Both the position numbers and the translations under genes were made by a program. From NCBI GenBank assembly GCA_964563125.1, contig CAZLVY010000002.1:1-64000 (forward strand): a stretch of 64,000 nt of DNA. The letters run 5' to 3'. Origin of the DNA: UBA1368 sp964563125. GTDB lineage: Bacteria > Bacillota > Syntrophomonadia > Syntrophomonadales > Syntrophomonadaceae. Shown here one piece after another: positions 43,876-53,128 of the stretch (its first letter is position 1; each line of letters starts with the position of its first letter). The notes under the pieces are model-generated. The model worked only from the letters and a program-made list of their open reading frames with translations. It had not been told where the DNA came from and ran no database searches.

Positions 43876-44172
43876 TTATTTCAGTATTTCTACTACTCCG
43901 TCACTGTCTATCTGGTATTTGGTATCTGCTTCCAGAATATAGATCCAGTTATTTTTAGTATCGATTACAACTTCGCGGTTAATAAGTGTGGATACTTCTT
44001 CCGGTGTTACCAGGGTTCTTATCTGTACGCCGTTATCATATATCTGCAGATGCAGTTCCCCATGTTCTTTCTTCACTTTCTCCTGCCCATGTTTTTTATA
44101 TGGTTTAACAAAGACATATTTATAACCGCCATCAACAAAAGGCATTTCTTTACCATTTAAAAAAACCCGCAA
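43876..44172 (-). CDS. Small protein of unknown function at the end of the pyr operon
   Basis: 98 aa, no membrane segment. MRVFLNGKEMPFVDGGYKYVFVKPY...ELHLQIYDNGVQIRTLVTPEEV...NNWIYILEADTKYQIDSDG: alternating beta-strand pattern with a basic central stretch. It starts 11 bp after the pyrE stop, so it is probably co-transcribed. No family recognised. Confidence 0.65.
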   Translation of the reverse strand: MRVFLNGKEMPFVDGGYKYVFVKPYKKHGQEKVKKEHGELHLQIYDNGVQIRTLVTPEEVSTLINREVVIDTKNNWIYILEADTKYQIDSDGVVEILK

Positions 44173-44182
44173 AATATGCCTC

Positions 44183-44758
44183 CTAATTCCTGCTGCCAGG
44201 TTTTATGGCTTCGCTGCGGCCTTCTTTACATAATGGACATTCGGCTTGTTCCCAGGATGAAATATCCAAAGTAAGAACTGCTGCCTGTTTTACACCAAAA
44301 GTAACTTTACCGTTGCTTCTGTCGACTAACACTGCAACACCTGCCACAATCCCGCCGCTCTTTTTCACTACTTCTATTACTTCTCTGACTGAACCACCGG
44401 TGGTAATAACATCTTCTACTACCAGAACCCTCTGTCCGGGTTTGATTTGAAATCCGCGCCGCAGTGACATGGCACCGTTTTCCCTTTCGGCGAAAATGCC
44501 CGGCTTTCCTAATTGTTTAGCTAATTCGTATGCTGCAATAATTCCGCCCATAGCCGGACCTATCACTATATCAATATTATCATTATTAAATATTTCAGCT
44601 AAATTCCCGGTTACTTTTTCATTTAAGTCCGGATATTTCTGTAGTTGTGCACATTGCATAAATTTATTGCTGTGACGTCCGGAAGTCAGTTTAAAGTGTC
44701 CATCCATTAAGGCTCCGGAATCAATAAAAGCTTTAAGTGCCTCTTCTTTACTTAACAT
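44183..44758 (-). CDS. pyrE: Orotate phosphoribosyltransferase
   Basis: 191 aa. The PRPP-binding motif is RVLVVEDVITTGGSVREV; FKLTSGRHSNKFMQCA and IGPAMGGIIAAYELAK are typical of PyrE. It joins orotate to PRPP to give OMP. The C-terminal CPLCKEGRSEAIKPG tail with two Cys is common in clostridial PyrE of this type. It follows pyrF by 2 bp. Confidence 0.95.
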   Translation of the reverse strand: MLSKEEALKAFIDSGALMDGHFKLTSGRHSNKFMQCAQLQKYPDLNEKVTGNLAEIFNNDNIDIVIGPAMGGIIAAYELAKQLGKPGIFAERENGAMSLRRGFQIKPGQRVLVVEDVITTGGSVREVIEVVKKSGGIVAGVAVLVDRSNGKVTFGVKQAAVLTLDISSWEQAECPLCKEGRSEAIKPGSRN

Positions 44759-44760
44759 CT

Positions 44761-45480
44761 TTATCTCTCCAATTCTTCGATTATTTTCAAAGCTGCTTCA
44801 CGGGGATTATCAGCTTTTGCAATAGGTCTGCCAATTACCATATAATCAGTACCCATTTCCAAAGCTTGTCTGGGGGTGGTTATCCTTTTTTGATCATTAG
44901 TTGCCGACCAGGCCGGACGAATACCAGGGGTAACGGTCTTAAACTCTGCCCCGCAGGCTTCCTTTATTAATGTAATTTCCTGCGGTGAACAAACCACCCC
45001 ATCCATGCCAGCTTTTTGCGCCAGCAATGCCCATTTGACAACTAAATCCTGTACTGATAAATCACTTACCATCATCTCTTCCTGCAGCTGCTGTTGAGCT
45101 ATGCTGGTTAAAACTGTTACTGCTAAAAGCAAGGGAGGATTTATCCCCATTTTCATAGCTTCTGCGGCTGAATCCTCATGTGTTTTTTGCATCATTTCAA
45201 ACCCACCGGCAGCGTGAACATTAAACATGGCGCAGTTCAGTCTGGTCAGAACCCGCCCGGCACTGCTTGCTGTATTAGGAATATCATGCAGTTTCAGATC
45301 AACAAAAACTTTACCGCCCAGGTCATTTATCTGTCTGACAATATCAGGTCCGGTACTGTAATAAAGCTCCATACCTACTTTAAACATGCCTACATAATCT
45401 TTTAAGTCTTTTACCAAAGTTAATGCTTTCTCTAAATTATCAACATCCAAAGCCAGAATAATTTTCTCTTTTGCCTGCAC
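44761..45480 (-). CDS. pyrF: Orotidine 5'-phosphate decarboxylase
   Basis: 239 aa, GTG start. Active-site pattern IILALDVDNLEKA (Asp), KVFVDLKLHDIPNTASSAG (Lys and Asp residues) and the C-terminal phosphate loop TPGIRPAW...YMVIGRPIAKADNP. It decarboxylates OMP to UMP, the last step of the pathway. It is separated from pyrD by a 270-bp stretch with repeats. Confidence 0.95.
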   Translation of the reverse strand: MQAKEKIILALDVDNLEKALTLVKDLKDYVGMFKVGMELYYSTGPDIVRQINDLGGKVFVDLKLHDIPNTASSAGRVLTRLNCAMFNVHAAGGFEMMQKTHEDSAAEAMKMGINPPLLLAVTVLTSIAQQQLQEEMMVSDLSVQDLVVKWALLAQKAGMDGVVCSPQEITLIKEACGAEFKTVTPGIRPAWSATNDQKRITTPRQALEMGTDYMVIGRPIAKADNPREAALKIIEELER

Positions 45481-45586
45481 TATGCTGCCTCCCTTTTGTA
45501 AATATTACTAATAGTATCAGTTAATTTCTATGTATTAGTCAATCTTCCCTTATGATTAAATTAATTACCCTCTTACATGAGGAAAG

Positions 45587-45724
45587 CATGGTGCTTTGCT
45601 GGAGCCGGAGGGTAAGGCGGGCTCATGCGAATAAAGCGTTTATCCTATTACAGACTATATTTAGCGTCATGACTTTGTCCGTCAGAAAAATGGAGACCGG
45701 CCGACAGCGGAGTAAAGCACCATG
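45587..45724. repeat. MITE-like inverted repeat inside the pyr operon
   Basis: CATGGTGCTTT (45587-45597) and AAAGCACCATG (45714-45724) are perfect 11-bp inverted ends with CCGG-containing similarity just inside them. The right arm shares GAGACCGGCCGACAG and neighbouring bases with the repeat at 21249-21300. It occupies most of the 269-bp pyrD-pyrF gap, where no gene is seen. Confidence 0.6.
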
Positions 45725-45749
45725 ATTGCCTCAATTCCCCGAGTTACAA

Positions 45750-46688
45750 TTAAATAACTGCTGCTCCCCTAATTTCTTCAAGACTGGTAAGGTTATTTTC
45801 CATCATATATTCTTCCAGACCATCAATTATATCCTGCGGTGCCCGCGGATTTACAAAAAGGCCGGTGCCAATTGAAATAGCTGTGGCTCCAACCATTATG
45901 AATTCCAGCGCATCCTCAGTATTCATTATTCCTCCCCCGCCCAGAATCGGTATATCAACTGCCTTATAAACCTGATAAATCATGCGCAAAGCTACCGGTT
46001 TAATGGCCGGACCTGACAGACCGCCAAAAATATTGCCTAATACCGGACGTCTCTTTTTAAGGTCAACTGCCATTCCCATTAAAGTATTTATCATGGAAAG
46101 CGCATCCGCACCTCCTGCTTTAGCAGCTTGAGCAATTTGCACTATATCAGTAACATTAGGAGATAATTTCGGTATAATAGGAATCGAAGTCTGCGCTTTA
46201 ACGGCTTTCACAACTTGCTCGACTGTATCAGGATCAGTTCCGAACTGCAGACCACCCCGGGCTACATTAGGACATGATATATTAAGCTCAATTGCCATGA
46301 TTCCTTCATGCCCTTCTGCCAGAGAGCAGATTTTAGCATAGTCATCAATTGAATTGCCGGCAATATTTAGTATTACACTAATTTGTTTCTCCCGCAGATA
46401 TGGCAGATGTTTTTTTAAAAACACTTTGATTCCTGGATTTTCCAAACCGATTGAATTCAGCATTCCAGCAGTAGTTTCTATGATACGCGGGGGCGGATTG
46501 CCGGTTCTTGGTTCCAGAGTAGTTCCTTTCACAATAACGGCACCTATATTTTTGATTTCTAAATATTCTTCGTATTCCATACCATAGCCAAAGGTTCCAG
46601 AGGCCACAGTTACGGGATTTAATAATTTAACCGGTCCCAGTGTTACTGATAAATCTGGTTTAATTAAAATCTTTTCAACTTTCTTCAT
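45750..46688 (-). CDS. pyrD: Dihydroorotate dehydrogenase B, catalytic subunit
   Basis: 312 aa. Type 1B signatures: PVTVASGTFGYGMEY, GNPPPRIIET..GMLNSIGLENPG, catalytic Cys in IELNISCPNV, and ILGGGGIMNTEDALEFI, GATAISIGTGLF. It oxidises dihydroorotate to orotate with FMN, passing electrons to NAD+ through PyrK, encoded just upstream. Cytoplasmic. Confidence 0.95.
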   Translation of the reverse strand: MKKVEKILIKPDLSVTLGPVKLLNPVTVASGTFGYGMEYEEYLEIKNIGAVIVKGTTLEPRTGNPPPRIIETTAGMLNSIGLENPGIKVFLKKHLPYLREKQISVILNIAGNSIDDYAKICSLAEGHEGIMAIELNISCPNVARGGLQFGTDPDTVEQVVKAVKAQTSIPIIPKLSPNVTDIVQIAQAAKAGGADALSMINTLMGMAVDLKKRRPVLGNIFGGLSGPAIKPVALRMIYQVYKAVDIPILGGGGIMNTEDALEFIMVGATAISIGTGLFVNPRAPQDIIDGLEEYMMENNLTSLEEIRGAAVI

Positions 46689-46722
46689 CAGAGTTCCCCC
46701 TCGTATTTTTGGATATTATAAT

Positions 46723-47502
46723 TTAAAAATCAATGGCATCAATATTGAACACAGGTCCATCTTTGCATATTTTAACCAGGACTTCATCAGTTCTTTTTAG
46801 TTGGCGGGCGCAGCCTAAACAGGCGCCTACCCCACACGCCATATGCTCTTCCAGTGAAACCTGCCCGGGAATATGATTTTGAGCAGCATACTCTGCAACA
46901 GCCGACATCATTTTTTCAGGTCCGCAGGAATAGATGAAATCAATTTGAGCCGGATTAATTTTTTTAACCAGCAGTTCGGTAACCATGCCTTTGTGACCAG
47001 CACTGCCGTCATCAGTGGCCGGCAAAAAATCCACGCCTATTTCGCGTAATTTTTCAAAGGCTACCAGATTCCTGCGGCTATCTGCACCATGTAATACTTT
47101 AATTTGATAGTCTTTTGCTTTTAGTACCCGGGCCAGATATATAAGCGGAGCTATTCCTACTCCCCCGCCTATCATGAGAATTTGCTTACCGGTTGGTTTA
47201 ATATTAAACCCTTTACCCAGTGGTCCCATCACATCAATATGCTCTTTGGCATGAACCTGGGAAAGCAAGTCTGTGCCTTGCCCCACTATTTTATAAAGTA
47301 GTGTTATACTGCCTAATTTTTTATCTACATCATAAATACTAAGCGGTCTCCTAAGCAGCGGCAAGCTTAAAGCATTTACCTTAACATGGACAAACTGACC
47401 TGGTTCGCACCGGGAGGCAATTTCAGGACTGATAAATTCTATTTGATACATATCCCGGCTTACCTGGTGGTGTTCAATCACTAATCCGCTTTCTAAAGGC
47501 AT
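46723..47502 (-). CDS. pyrK: Dihydroorotate dehydrogenase B, electron-transfer subunit
   Basis: 259 aa. FAD site LRRPLSIYDVD, NAD site LMIGGGVGIAPLIYLAR, and a C-terminal 2Fe-2S cluster loop EEHMACGVGACLGCARQ with the fourth Cys in VKICKDGPVF. It pairs with the type 1B PyrD to use NAD+. It starts 17 bp after carB. Confidence 0.95.
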   Translation of the reverse strand: MPLESGLVIEHHQVSRDMYQIEFISPEIASRCEPGQFVHVKVNALSLPLLRRPLSIYDVDKKLGSITLLYKIVGQGTDLLSQVHAKEHIDVMGPLGKGFNIKPTGKQILMIGGGVGIAPLIYLARVLKAKDYQIKVLHGADSRRNLVAFEKLREIGVDFLPATDDGSAGHKGMVTELLVKKINPAQIDFIYSCGPEKMMSAVAEYAAQNHIPGQVSLEEHMACGVGACLGCARQLKRTDEVLVKICKDGPVFNIDAIDF

Positions 47503-47519
47503 TTAGAACGCTCCTCCCA

Positions 47520-50500
47520 TTATCTGTTTATCATGCCCACATATTCCTGGAGAGAATATATCTTTGAATTAAGCATTGTCTCACCTTCGCTGATTACGTC
47601 CAATACTACCTTAAGTGTATCAAGCGAAGTTAAACAGGGGACATTTAGTTCAACTGCTGCCCGGCGTATTAAAAAACCATCGCTGAAAGGTTTTCTGCCA
47701 TGGGTCAGGGTATTTACTACAAAGTCTACCTGACCGTCCCGAATTAAATCAACTATGTTTGGTGAACCTTCTTTGATCTTTTTAACCGTTTGTGCCTCTA
47801 TGCCCTGGGCCTGCAATATTTTAGAAGTTCCTTCGGTAGCAGCAATTTTAAATCCCAGTTGATAAAATGCTTTCAGTATCGGCACAGCTTCTTCTTTGTC
47901 TTTATCAGCAATTGTTGCTACTATTGTACCATTTTCAGGAATCTGAACTCCTGCTGCTTGTAATCCTTTAAAAATAGCTATTTTTAATGAAGCATCAATA
48001 CCTAAAACTTCACCGGTTGATTTCATTTCCGGTCCCAGATTTATATCAACTTTTTCCAGTTTGTTAAAGGAGAAAACCGGTACCTTTACGGCATAATAAG
48101 GTGGACTGGATTGTAACCCTGGTTTATACCCCTGATCTCTGAGACTATCTCCAAACATGGTATTAACAGCAATTTTCACCATAGGAATACCTGTTACCTT
48201 GCTGATGAAAGGTATGGTTCTGCTCGATCTGGGGTTAACTTCTATTACATACAACTCATCTGCAAATTCCACGAATTGAATATTTATCAGACCTATAACT
48301 CCTAATTCAACCGCTAATTTCGTAGTATAGTCTATTACTTTGTCAATAATCTCCTGGCTTAAATCAAAGGCCGGGAATACTGCCATACTATCTCCGGAAT
48401 GAACGCCGGCTCTTTCAATATGCTGCATGATACCGGGAATTAATACCTCTTTACCATCACATACTGCATCAACTTCAATTTCCTTGCCTAACAGATATTT
48501 ATCAACCAGGACTGGGTGTTCCTTGTTTACCTTTACAGCAGTTATCATATATTGAGCCAATTCTTCACCATTGTAAACTATCTCCATGGCTCTTCCGCCC
48601 AGTACATATGAAGGTCTTACCAGAACCGGATAACCTACATGATTAGCTATTTTTAAAGCATCTTCCAGGGCAAAGGCCGTTTTTCCGGGTGGGCGGGGTA
48701 TGCCTAAATCTTCAACCATTTTATCAAATCTGTCCCGGTCTTCAGCCCGGTCAATGCTGTCATTGGATGAACCCAACAGTTTGACACCTGCTTTATTAAG
48801 CGGGCCTGCCAGGTTGATAGCTGTTTGTCCGCCAAACTGAACGATTACTCCTTCAGGCTGCTCTTCTTCAATAATATTCATAACATCCTCAAAGATCAGA
48901 GGTTCAAAATACAAGCGGTCAGAGGTGTCAAAATCGGTACTGACGGTTTCCGGATTATTGTTTACGATAATAGCTTTAATGCCTCGGTCCCTTAAACCCC
49001 ATATACAGTGAACCGAACAATAATCAAATTCCACTCCCTGCCCGATTCTAATTGGTCCTGAACCTATAACCAAAACTTTACGCGCCTTAGGATCATGAGT
49101 GGCTTCATTTTCATCTTCATATGAAGAGTAAAAATAGGGTGTTACTGCATCGAACTCTGCTGCGCAGGTATCAACCATTTTATAAGTTGGCAAAATCTGC
49201 AGTTCTTTACGCAAATTTCTAACTTCATTCTCACTGATTCCTTTAATTTGAGCTATCTCTAAATCTGATATACCAAGCTTTTTAGCCTCCTTTAGTTCTT
49301 CATAGTCTAAAGGAGTATCCTGCATTTTAAAGGTAAAGTCTATGATGTTTTTAATTTTTTTGAGAAAGTACTTATCAATTCGGGTAATAAACCAAATATC
49401 TTCAATGGAAAAACCACGGCTAAAAGCTTCGGCAATTATAAATATTCTTTCATCATCAGCATTTTTCAATCTGTTTTTCAATTCATCATCAGTAATAGTC
49501 TTAAATTCCGCCAGTCTCAGCCAGTTAATGCCTATTTCCAGTGAACGAATTGATTTGAGAAAGGCTGCTTCAAAACTTCTGTCTATTGCCATAACTTCTC
49601 CGGTAGCTTTCATTTGGGTACCTAAATGACGATCCCCAAAGACGAATTTATCAAAAGGCCAGCGTGGTACCTTTAGAACGACATAATCAATCGCCGGTTC
49701 AAAGCAAGCGGTAGTCTTGCCGGTAATGGCATTGGGTATTTCGTCTAATGTGTAGCCTATGGCAATTTTAGTCGTAACCTTGGCGATCGGATATCCGGTA
49801 GCTTTGGAGGCCAGGGCGCTGGAGCGGCTTACCCGCGGATTTACTTCAATGACAAAGTACTTTTTGGAAAAAGGATCTAAAGCAAATTGAACATTGCATC
49901 CTCCGGCAATTTTTAGATGTCTTATCATTTTTATCGAAGCAGATCTTAGCATCTGATATTCTTCATCAGTCAGGGTTTGAGCAGGTGCTACCACAATACT
50001 GTCACCGGTATGAATTCCTACCGGGTCCATATTTTCCATACTGCAGATAGTTATACAGTTATCATTGGCATCACGCATTACTTCAAATTCAATTTCTTTG
50101 TAGCCGCTGACACTTCTTTCGATCAATACTTGTTTAATGGGACTGCTCTTCAGACCTTTGTTGGCTATTTTGCGAAGTTCTTCTTCATTAGTGGCATTGC
50201 CGCCCCCAGTTCCGCCCAAAGTATAAGCAGGTCTGACAATGACCGGATAACCAATTTTTCCGGCGAAATCAACTGCTGCCTGAACCGAGTGAACTATGTC
50301 ACTGGCGGGAATTGGTTCTCCTATTTCCTGCATGGTCTGTTTAAACAATTCCCGGTCTTCTGCCCGGGCAATAGCCTCTAGTGGCATCCCCAGAAGTGGT
50401 GTGTTATATTTTTCTAATATACCGGCTTTATCAAGTGCCAAAGCCATATTAAGCCCTACCTGGCCTCCCAGATTGGCAATAATTCCATCCGGTTTTTCTT

Positions 50501-50738
50501 TTTTCAATATTTTAATTACAGTATCAACTGTAATTGGCTCAATGTAGACATGATCGGCTATATCAGCATCAGTCATAATAGTTGCCGGGTTACTGTTTAA
50601 CAGCACAACCTCAATGCCTTCTTCTTTTAAAGCCCGGCAGGCCTGGGTACCGGCATAATCAAATTCTGCCGCCTGACCGATAATTATCGGCCCGGAGCCT
50701 ATTACCATTACTTTTTTTAATTCTTTATTCAGGGGCAT
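47520..50738 (-). CDS. carB: Carbamoyl-phosphate synthase large chain
   Basis: 1072 aa, full family length. Two ATP-grasp halves: KKVMVIGSGPIIIGQAAEFDYAG at the start and KVLVIGSGPIRIGQGVEFDYCSVH from about residue 555, with RPSYVLGGRAMEIVY, the oligomerisation region between, and the C-terminal MGS-like allosteric domain (IAATEGTSKILQAQGI, residues ~930-1072). It makes carbamoyl phosphate from ammonia, bicarbonate and two ATP. Ammonia normally comes through a tunnel from CarA, which here lacks its glutaminase residues. Confidence 0.97.
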   Translation of the reverse strand: MPLNKELKKVMVIGSGPIIIGQAAEFDYAGTQACRALKEEGIEVVLLNSNPATIMTDADIADHVYIEPITVDTVIKILKKEKPDGIIANLGGQVGLNMALALDKAGILEKYNTPLLGMPLEAIARAEDRELFKQTMQEIGEPIPASDIVHSVQAAVDFAGKIGYPVIVRPAYTLGGTGGGNATNEEELRKIANKGLKSSPIKQVLIERSVSGYKEIEFEVMRDANDNCITICSMENMDPVGIHTGDSIVVAPAQTLTDEEYQMLRSASIKMIRHLKIAGGCNVQFALDPFSKKYFVIEVNPRVSRSSALASKATGYPIAKVTTKIAIGYTLDEIPNAITGKTTACFEPAIDYVVLKVPRWPFDKFVFGDRHLGTQMKATGEVMAIDRSFEAAFLKSIRSLEIGINWLRLAEFKTITDDELKNRLKNADDERIFIIAEAFSRGFSIEDIWFITRIDKYFLKKIKNIIDFTFKMQDTPLDYEELKEAKKLGISDLEIAQIKGISENEVRNLRKELQILPTYKMVDTCAAEFDAVTPYFYSSYEDENEATHDPKARKVLVIGSGPIRIGQGVEFDYCSVHCIWGLRDRGIKAIIVNNNPETVSTDFDTSDRLYFEPLIFEDVMNIIEEEQPEGVIVQFGGQTAINLAGPLNKAGVKLLGSSNDSIDRAEDRDRFDKMVEDLGIPRPPGKTAFALEDALKIANHVGYPVLVRPSYVLGGRAMEIVYNGEELAQYMITAVKVNKEHPVLVDKYLLGKEIEVDAVCDGKEVLIPGIMQHIERAGVHSGDSMAVFPAFDLSQEIIDKVIDYTTKLAVELGVIGLINIQFVEFADELYVIEVNPRSSRTIPFISKVTGIPMVKIAVNTMFGDSLRDQGYKPGLQSSPPYYAVKVPVFSFNKLEKVDINLGPEMKSTGEVLGIDASLKIAIFKGLQAAGVQIPENGTIVATIADKDKEEAVPILKAFYQLGFKIAATEGTSKILQAQGIEAQTVKKIKEGSPNIVDLIRDGQVDFVVNTLTHGRKPFSDGFLIRRAAVELNVPCLTSLDTLKVVLDVISEGETMLNSKIYSLQEYVGMINR

Positions 50739-50768
50739 ATTATCTCCTCCATCTAAAACTTCGACTTT

Positions 50769-51833
50769 TTACAGCATGTTATAGAATCTGTCAAAGAAGA
50801 ATCCGGTTTCGCTGTAACCGGGATATCCTTCCGGATCAAACTGTAGTGAAAAAACCGGCAGTGTTTTGTGTTTGATTCCTTCAATGCTATTGTCATTTAA
50901 GCTTAACAGGGTTATTTCCAGATCGGTTTTGTCCAGACTGGCCTTATCTATATTAAAACCATGATTTTGGGTAGTTATATATACCCGGTTATTAGATAAA
51001 TCTTTGACCGGATGATTAGTTCCCCGGTGACCGAAATCTAATTTATTAACCTTAGCGCCCATAGCCATGGCAATCATTTGATGGCCCATACCAATACCCA
51101 TCATGGGTTTCTTGCCAATTAAATTCTTACAGGTTTTCATGGCATAGGCGATGGTATGAGGATCACCTGGCCCGTCTGATATGAAAATGCCATCCGGGTT
51201 AAGCTTTAAAATCTCCTGGGCATCAGTTCGTGCCGGCACCGCTAATACTTCCATATTGCGGCGGGTAAAAGATTCTATTACTCCTTTTTTAGTGCCTAGA
51301 TCAAGCAGTACTACTCTTTTATCCGCATTCCCAAACTTCATCACATTTTTACGCGAAACGAATTGTACCTGATCGCCTTTTAAATCTTTGATGGTCGATT
51401 TGGCTTTTTTGACCAGATACTTTATATCATCTATATTATCAGTAATAATACCTCCCAGGGTTCCTTCATTGCGAATTACCCGCGTTAAGGCCCTGGTATC
51501 AACTTCAGTTAAAACCGCAATTTCGCTCTTGTTAAGAAAAGTAATCAGATCCATTTCCATTTCATAATGGCTGGGAAAATCTGTTGCTTCTCTTAAAACC
51601 AAGCCTTTTAACATTGCCCCCTGGGAAGCAAAGCTTTTTTCATTGAAACCGACATTTCCAACCAGGGGATATGTCATTACTACTATTTGACCAAAATAAG
51701 AAGGGTCAGTGATAATATCCTGGTAACTTATCATAGCTGTGCTGAAAACTAATTCGCCTCCAGACAACTTACAATCATTTAAAAGTTTACCGGTAAAAAT
51801 CCTGCCATTTTCTAAAACGAGGTAACCTTTCAT
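50769..51833 (-). CDS. carA: Carbamoyl-phosphate synthase small chain with degenerate glutaminase site
   Basis: 354 aa from ATG 51833, with GAGGAG eight bases upstream; a GTG 9 bp earlier overlaps pyrC. The N-terminal CPSase domain (GYLVLENGRIFTG, YPLVGNVGFN, REATDFPSHYE) and the class I amidotransferase fold are intact in layout (DGIFISDGPGDPHTIAYA, GHRGTNHPVKDL, TTQNHGFNID). However, the nucleophile elbow, normally GICLGHQ, reads GIGMGHQ: Gly 248 replaces the catalytic Cys. At the C-terminus the usual QYHPEA reads QFDPEG: Asp 333 replaces the catalytic His; Glu 335 is kept. Glutamine hydrolysis is therefore predicted to be lost. Confidence 0.93.
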   Translation of the reverse strand: MKGYLVLENGRIFTGKLLNDCKLSGGELVFSTAMISYQDIITDPSYFGQIVVMTYPLVGNVGFNEKSFASQGAMLKGLVLREATDFPSHYEMEMDLITFLNKSEIAVLTEVDTRALTRVIRNEGTLGGIITDNIDDIKYLVKKAKSTIKDLKGDQVQFVSRKNVMKFGNADKRVVLLDLGTKKGVIESFTRRNMEVLAVPARTDAQEILKLNPDGIFISDGPGDPHTIAYAMKTCKNLIGKKPMMGIGMGHQMIAMAMGAKVNKLDFGHRGTNHPVKDLSNNRVYITTQNHGFNIDKASLDKTDLEITLLSLNDNSIEGIKHKTLPVFSLQFDPEGYPGYSETGFFFDRFYNML

Positions 51834-51838
51834 TGCTC

Positions 51839-53128
51839 TCACTCCTCAATTATCCTGCCATCTTCAGCTATTATTCTTCCGTTTACGATAGTCATATATG
51901 GCCATCCTTTTAGTTCTCTTCCTGCATATGGTGTGTTTTTGCCTTTGGAGTAGAAGTTGGCCGGATCAACTGTTTTAGTTTTTTCAGGATCCAGGATAGT
52001 TATGTCAGCAATGTCACCAATGCCTATACTTCCTTTATTCAGGCCTAAAACATTGGCTGGCCCCGCTGTGAATAAACTTATCATTTGATTAATATCTATA
52101 TGCTTGCCAACCAGACTCATAATCAAAGGAATAGCAGTCTCCAGACCTGATATTCCAAATGAGGCTAAATTATATTCGCAGTCTTTACTTTCCAATTCAT
52201 GGGGAGCGTGGTCGGTTACGATACAATCAATAGTACCGTCATTTATTCCTTCTAATAAGGCTTGTATATGTTCAGGGGATCTTAAAGGAGGGTTTACTTT
52301 GGTATTAGTATCATAAGTTCCTACTGCTTCATCAGTTAAGGTTAGATGGTGCGGTGTAACTTCACAGGTAACATTTACACCCTCTGCTTTGCCTTTTCTG
52401 ATCAAATCGACGGTGCCTTTACTGGAAATATGACATATATGAACATGACCACCGGTTGCTTTGGCTAGAATAATATCCCGCGCCGCCATAACCTCTTCAG
52501 CAGCAGCAGGTATACCCTTAAATCCGTAAAGAGTTGAATAAAATCCTTCGTGCATCTGACCATCACTGGCCAGGCTGGTATCTTCACAATGCGATATAAC
52601 CGGCAGGTCAAACATTTTGGCATATTCTAAAGCATTGCGCATGATCTCTGCTTTTTCTACCGGTTTGCCGTCATCAGATACCGCAATACAGCCGGCCGCG
52701 ATCAGGTCTGCCATTTCAGTTATTTCTGCCCCGTCTTGATTTTTAGTTATAGCCCCAATGGGCAAAACATTGACAATGCCTGTTTTGGCTGCCATCTGCC
52801 GAACATAGGCAGCAACTGATGCATTATCAATAACCGGTTTGGTATTAGGCATGCAGCAAATAGTTGTAAAGCCCCCTGCTGCCGCTGCCCGGGCACCGGA
52901 AGCAATTTCTTCTTTATATTGATAACCGGGGTCCCGCAGATGAACATGCATATCTATAAAACCCGGACAAACAATTTTTCCCTGGGCATCAATAACCTGA
53001 TCATTTTTACCTGCCGCCAGATCCTTACCTACTTCTGTAATCCGGCCATTATTTATTAAAATATCCAGTTGATCATCAATTTCATTGAGAGGATCAATTA
53101 CCCTGCCGCTTTTAATTAGCAATTTCAT
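51839..53128 (-). CDS. pyrC: Dihydroorotase
   Basis: 429 aa. Class I type: zinc motif GFIDMHVHLRDPG, GFTTICCMPNTKPVID, HCEDTSLASDG, HICHISSKGTVD, and CIVTDHAPHE near the end. It closes carbamoyl aspartate to dihydroorotate. The start overlaps the pyrB end by 17 bp and the end overlaps the carA region, so pyrB-pyrC-carA are tightly coupled. Confidence 0.96.
   Translation of the reverse strand: MKLLIKSGRVIDPLNEIDDQLDILINNGRITEVGKDLAAGKNDQVIDAQGKIVCPGFIDMHVHLRDPGYQYKEEIASGARAAAAGGFTTICCMPNTKPVIDNASVAAYVRQMAAKTGIVNVLPIGAITKNQDGAEITEMADLIAAGCIAVSDDGKPVEKAEIMRNALEYAKMFDLPVISHCEDTSLASDGQMHEGFYSTLYGFKGIPAAAEEVMAARDIILAKATGGHVHICHISSKGTVDLIRKGKAEGVNVTCEVTPHHLTLTDEAVGTYDTNTKVNPPLRSPEHIQALLEGINDGTIDCIVTDHAPHELESKDCEYNLASFGISGLETAIPLIMSLVGKHIDINQMISLFTAGPANVLGLNKGSIGIGDIADITILDPEKTKTVDPANFYSKGKNTPYAGRELKGWPYMTIVNGRIIAEDGRIIEE

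Noticed and set aside
50296..50547. Plus-strand frames within carB and pyr genes
   Set aside because: Antisense shadows of highly conserved genes.
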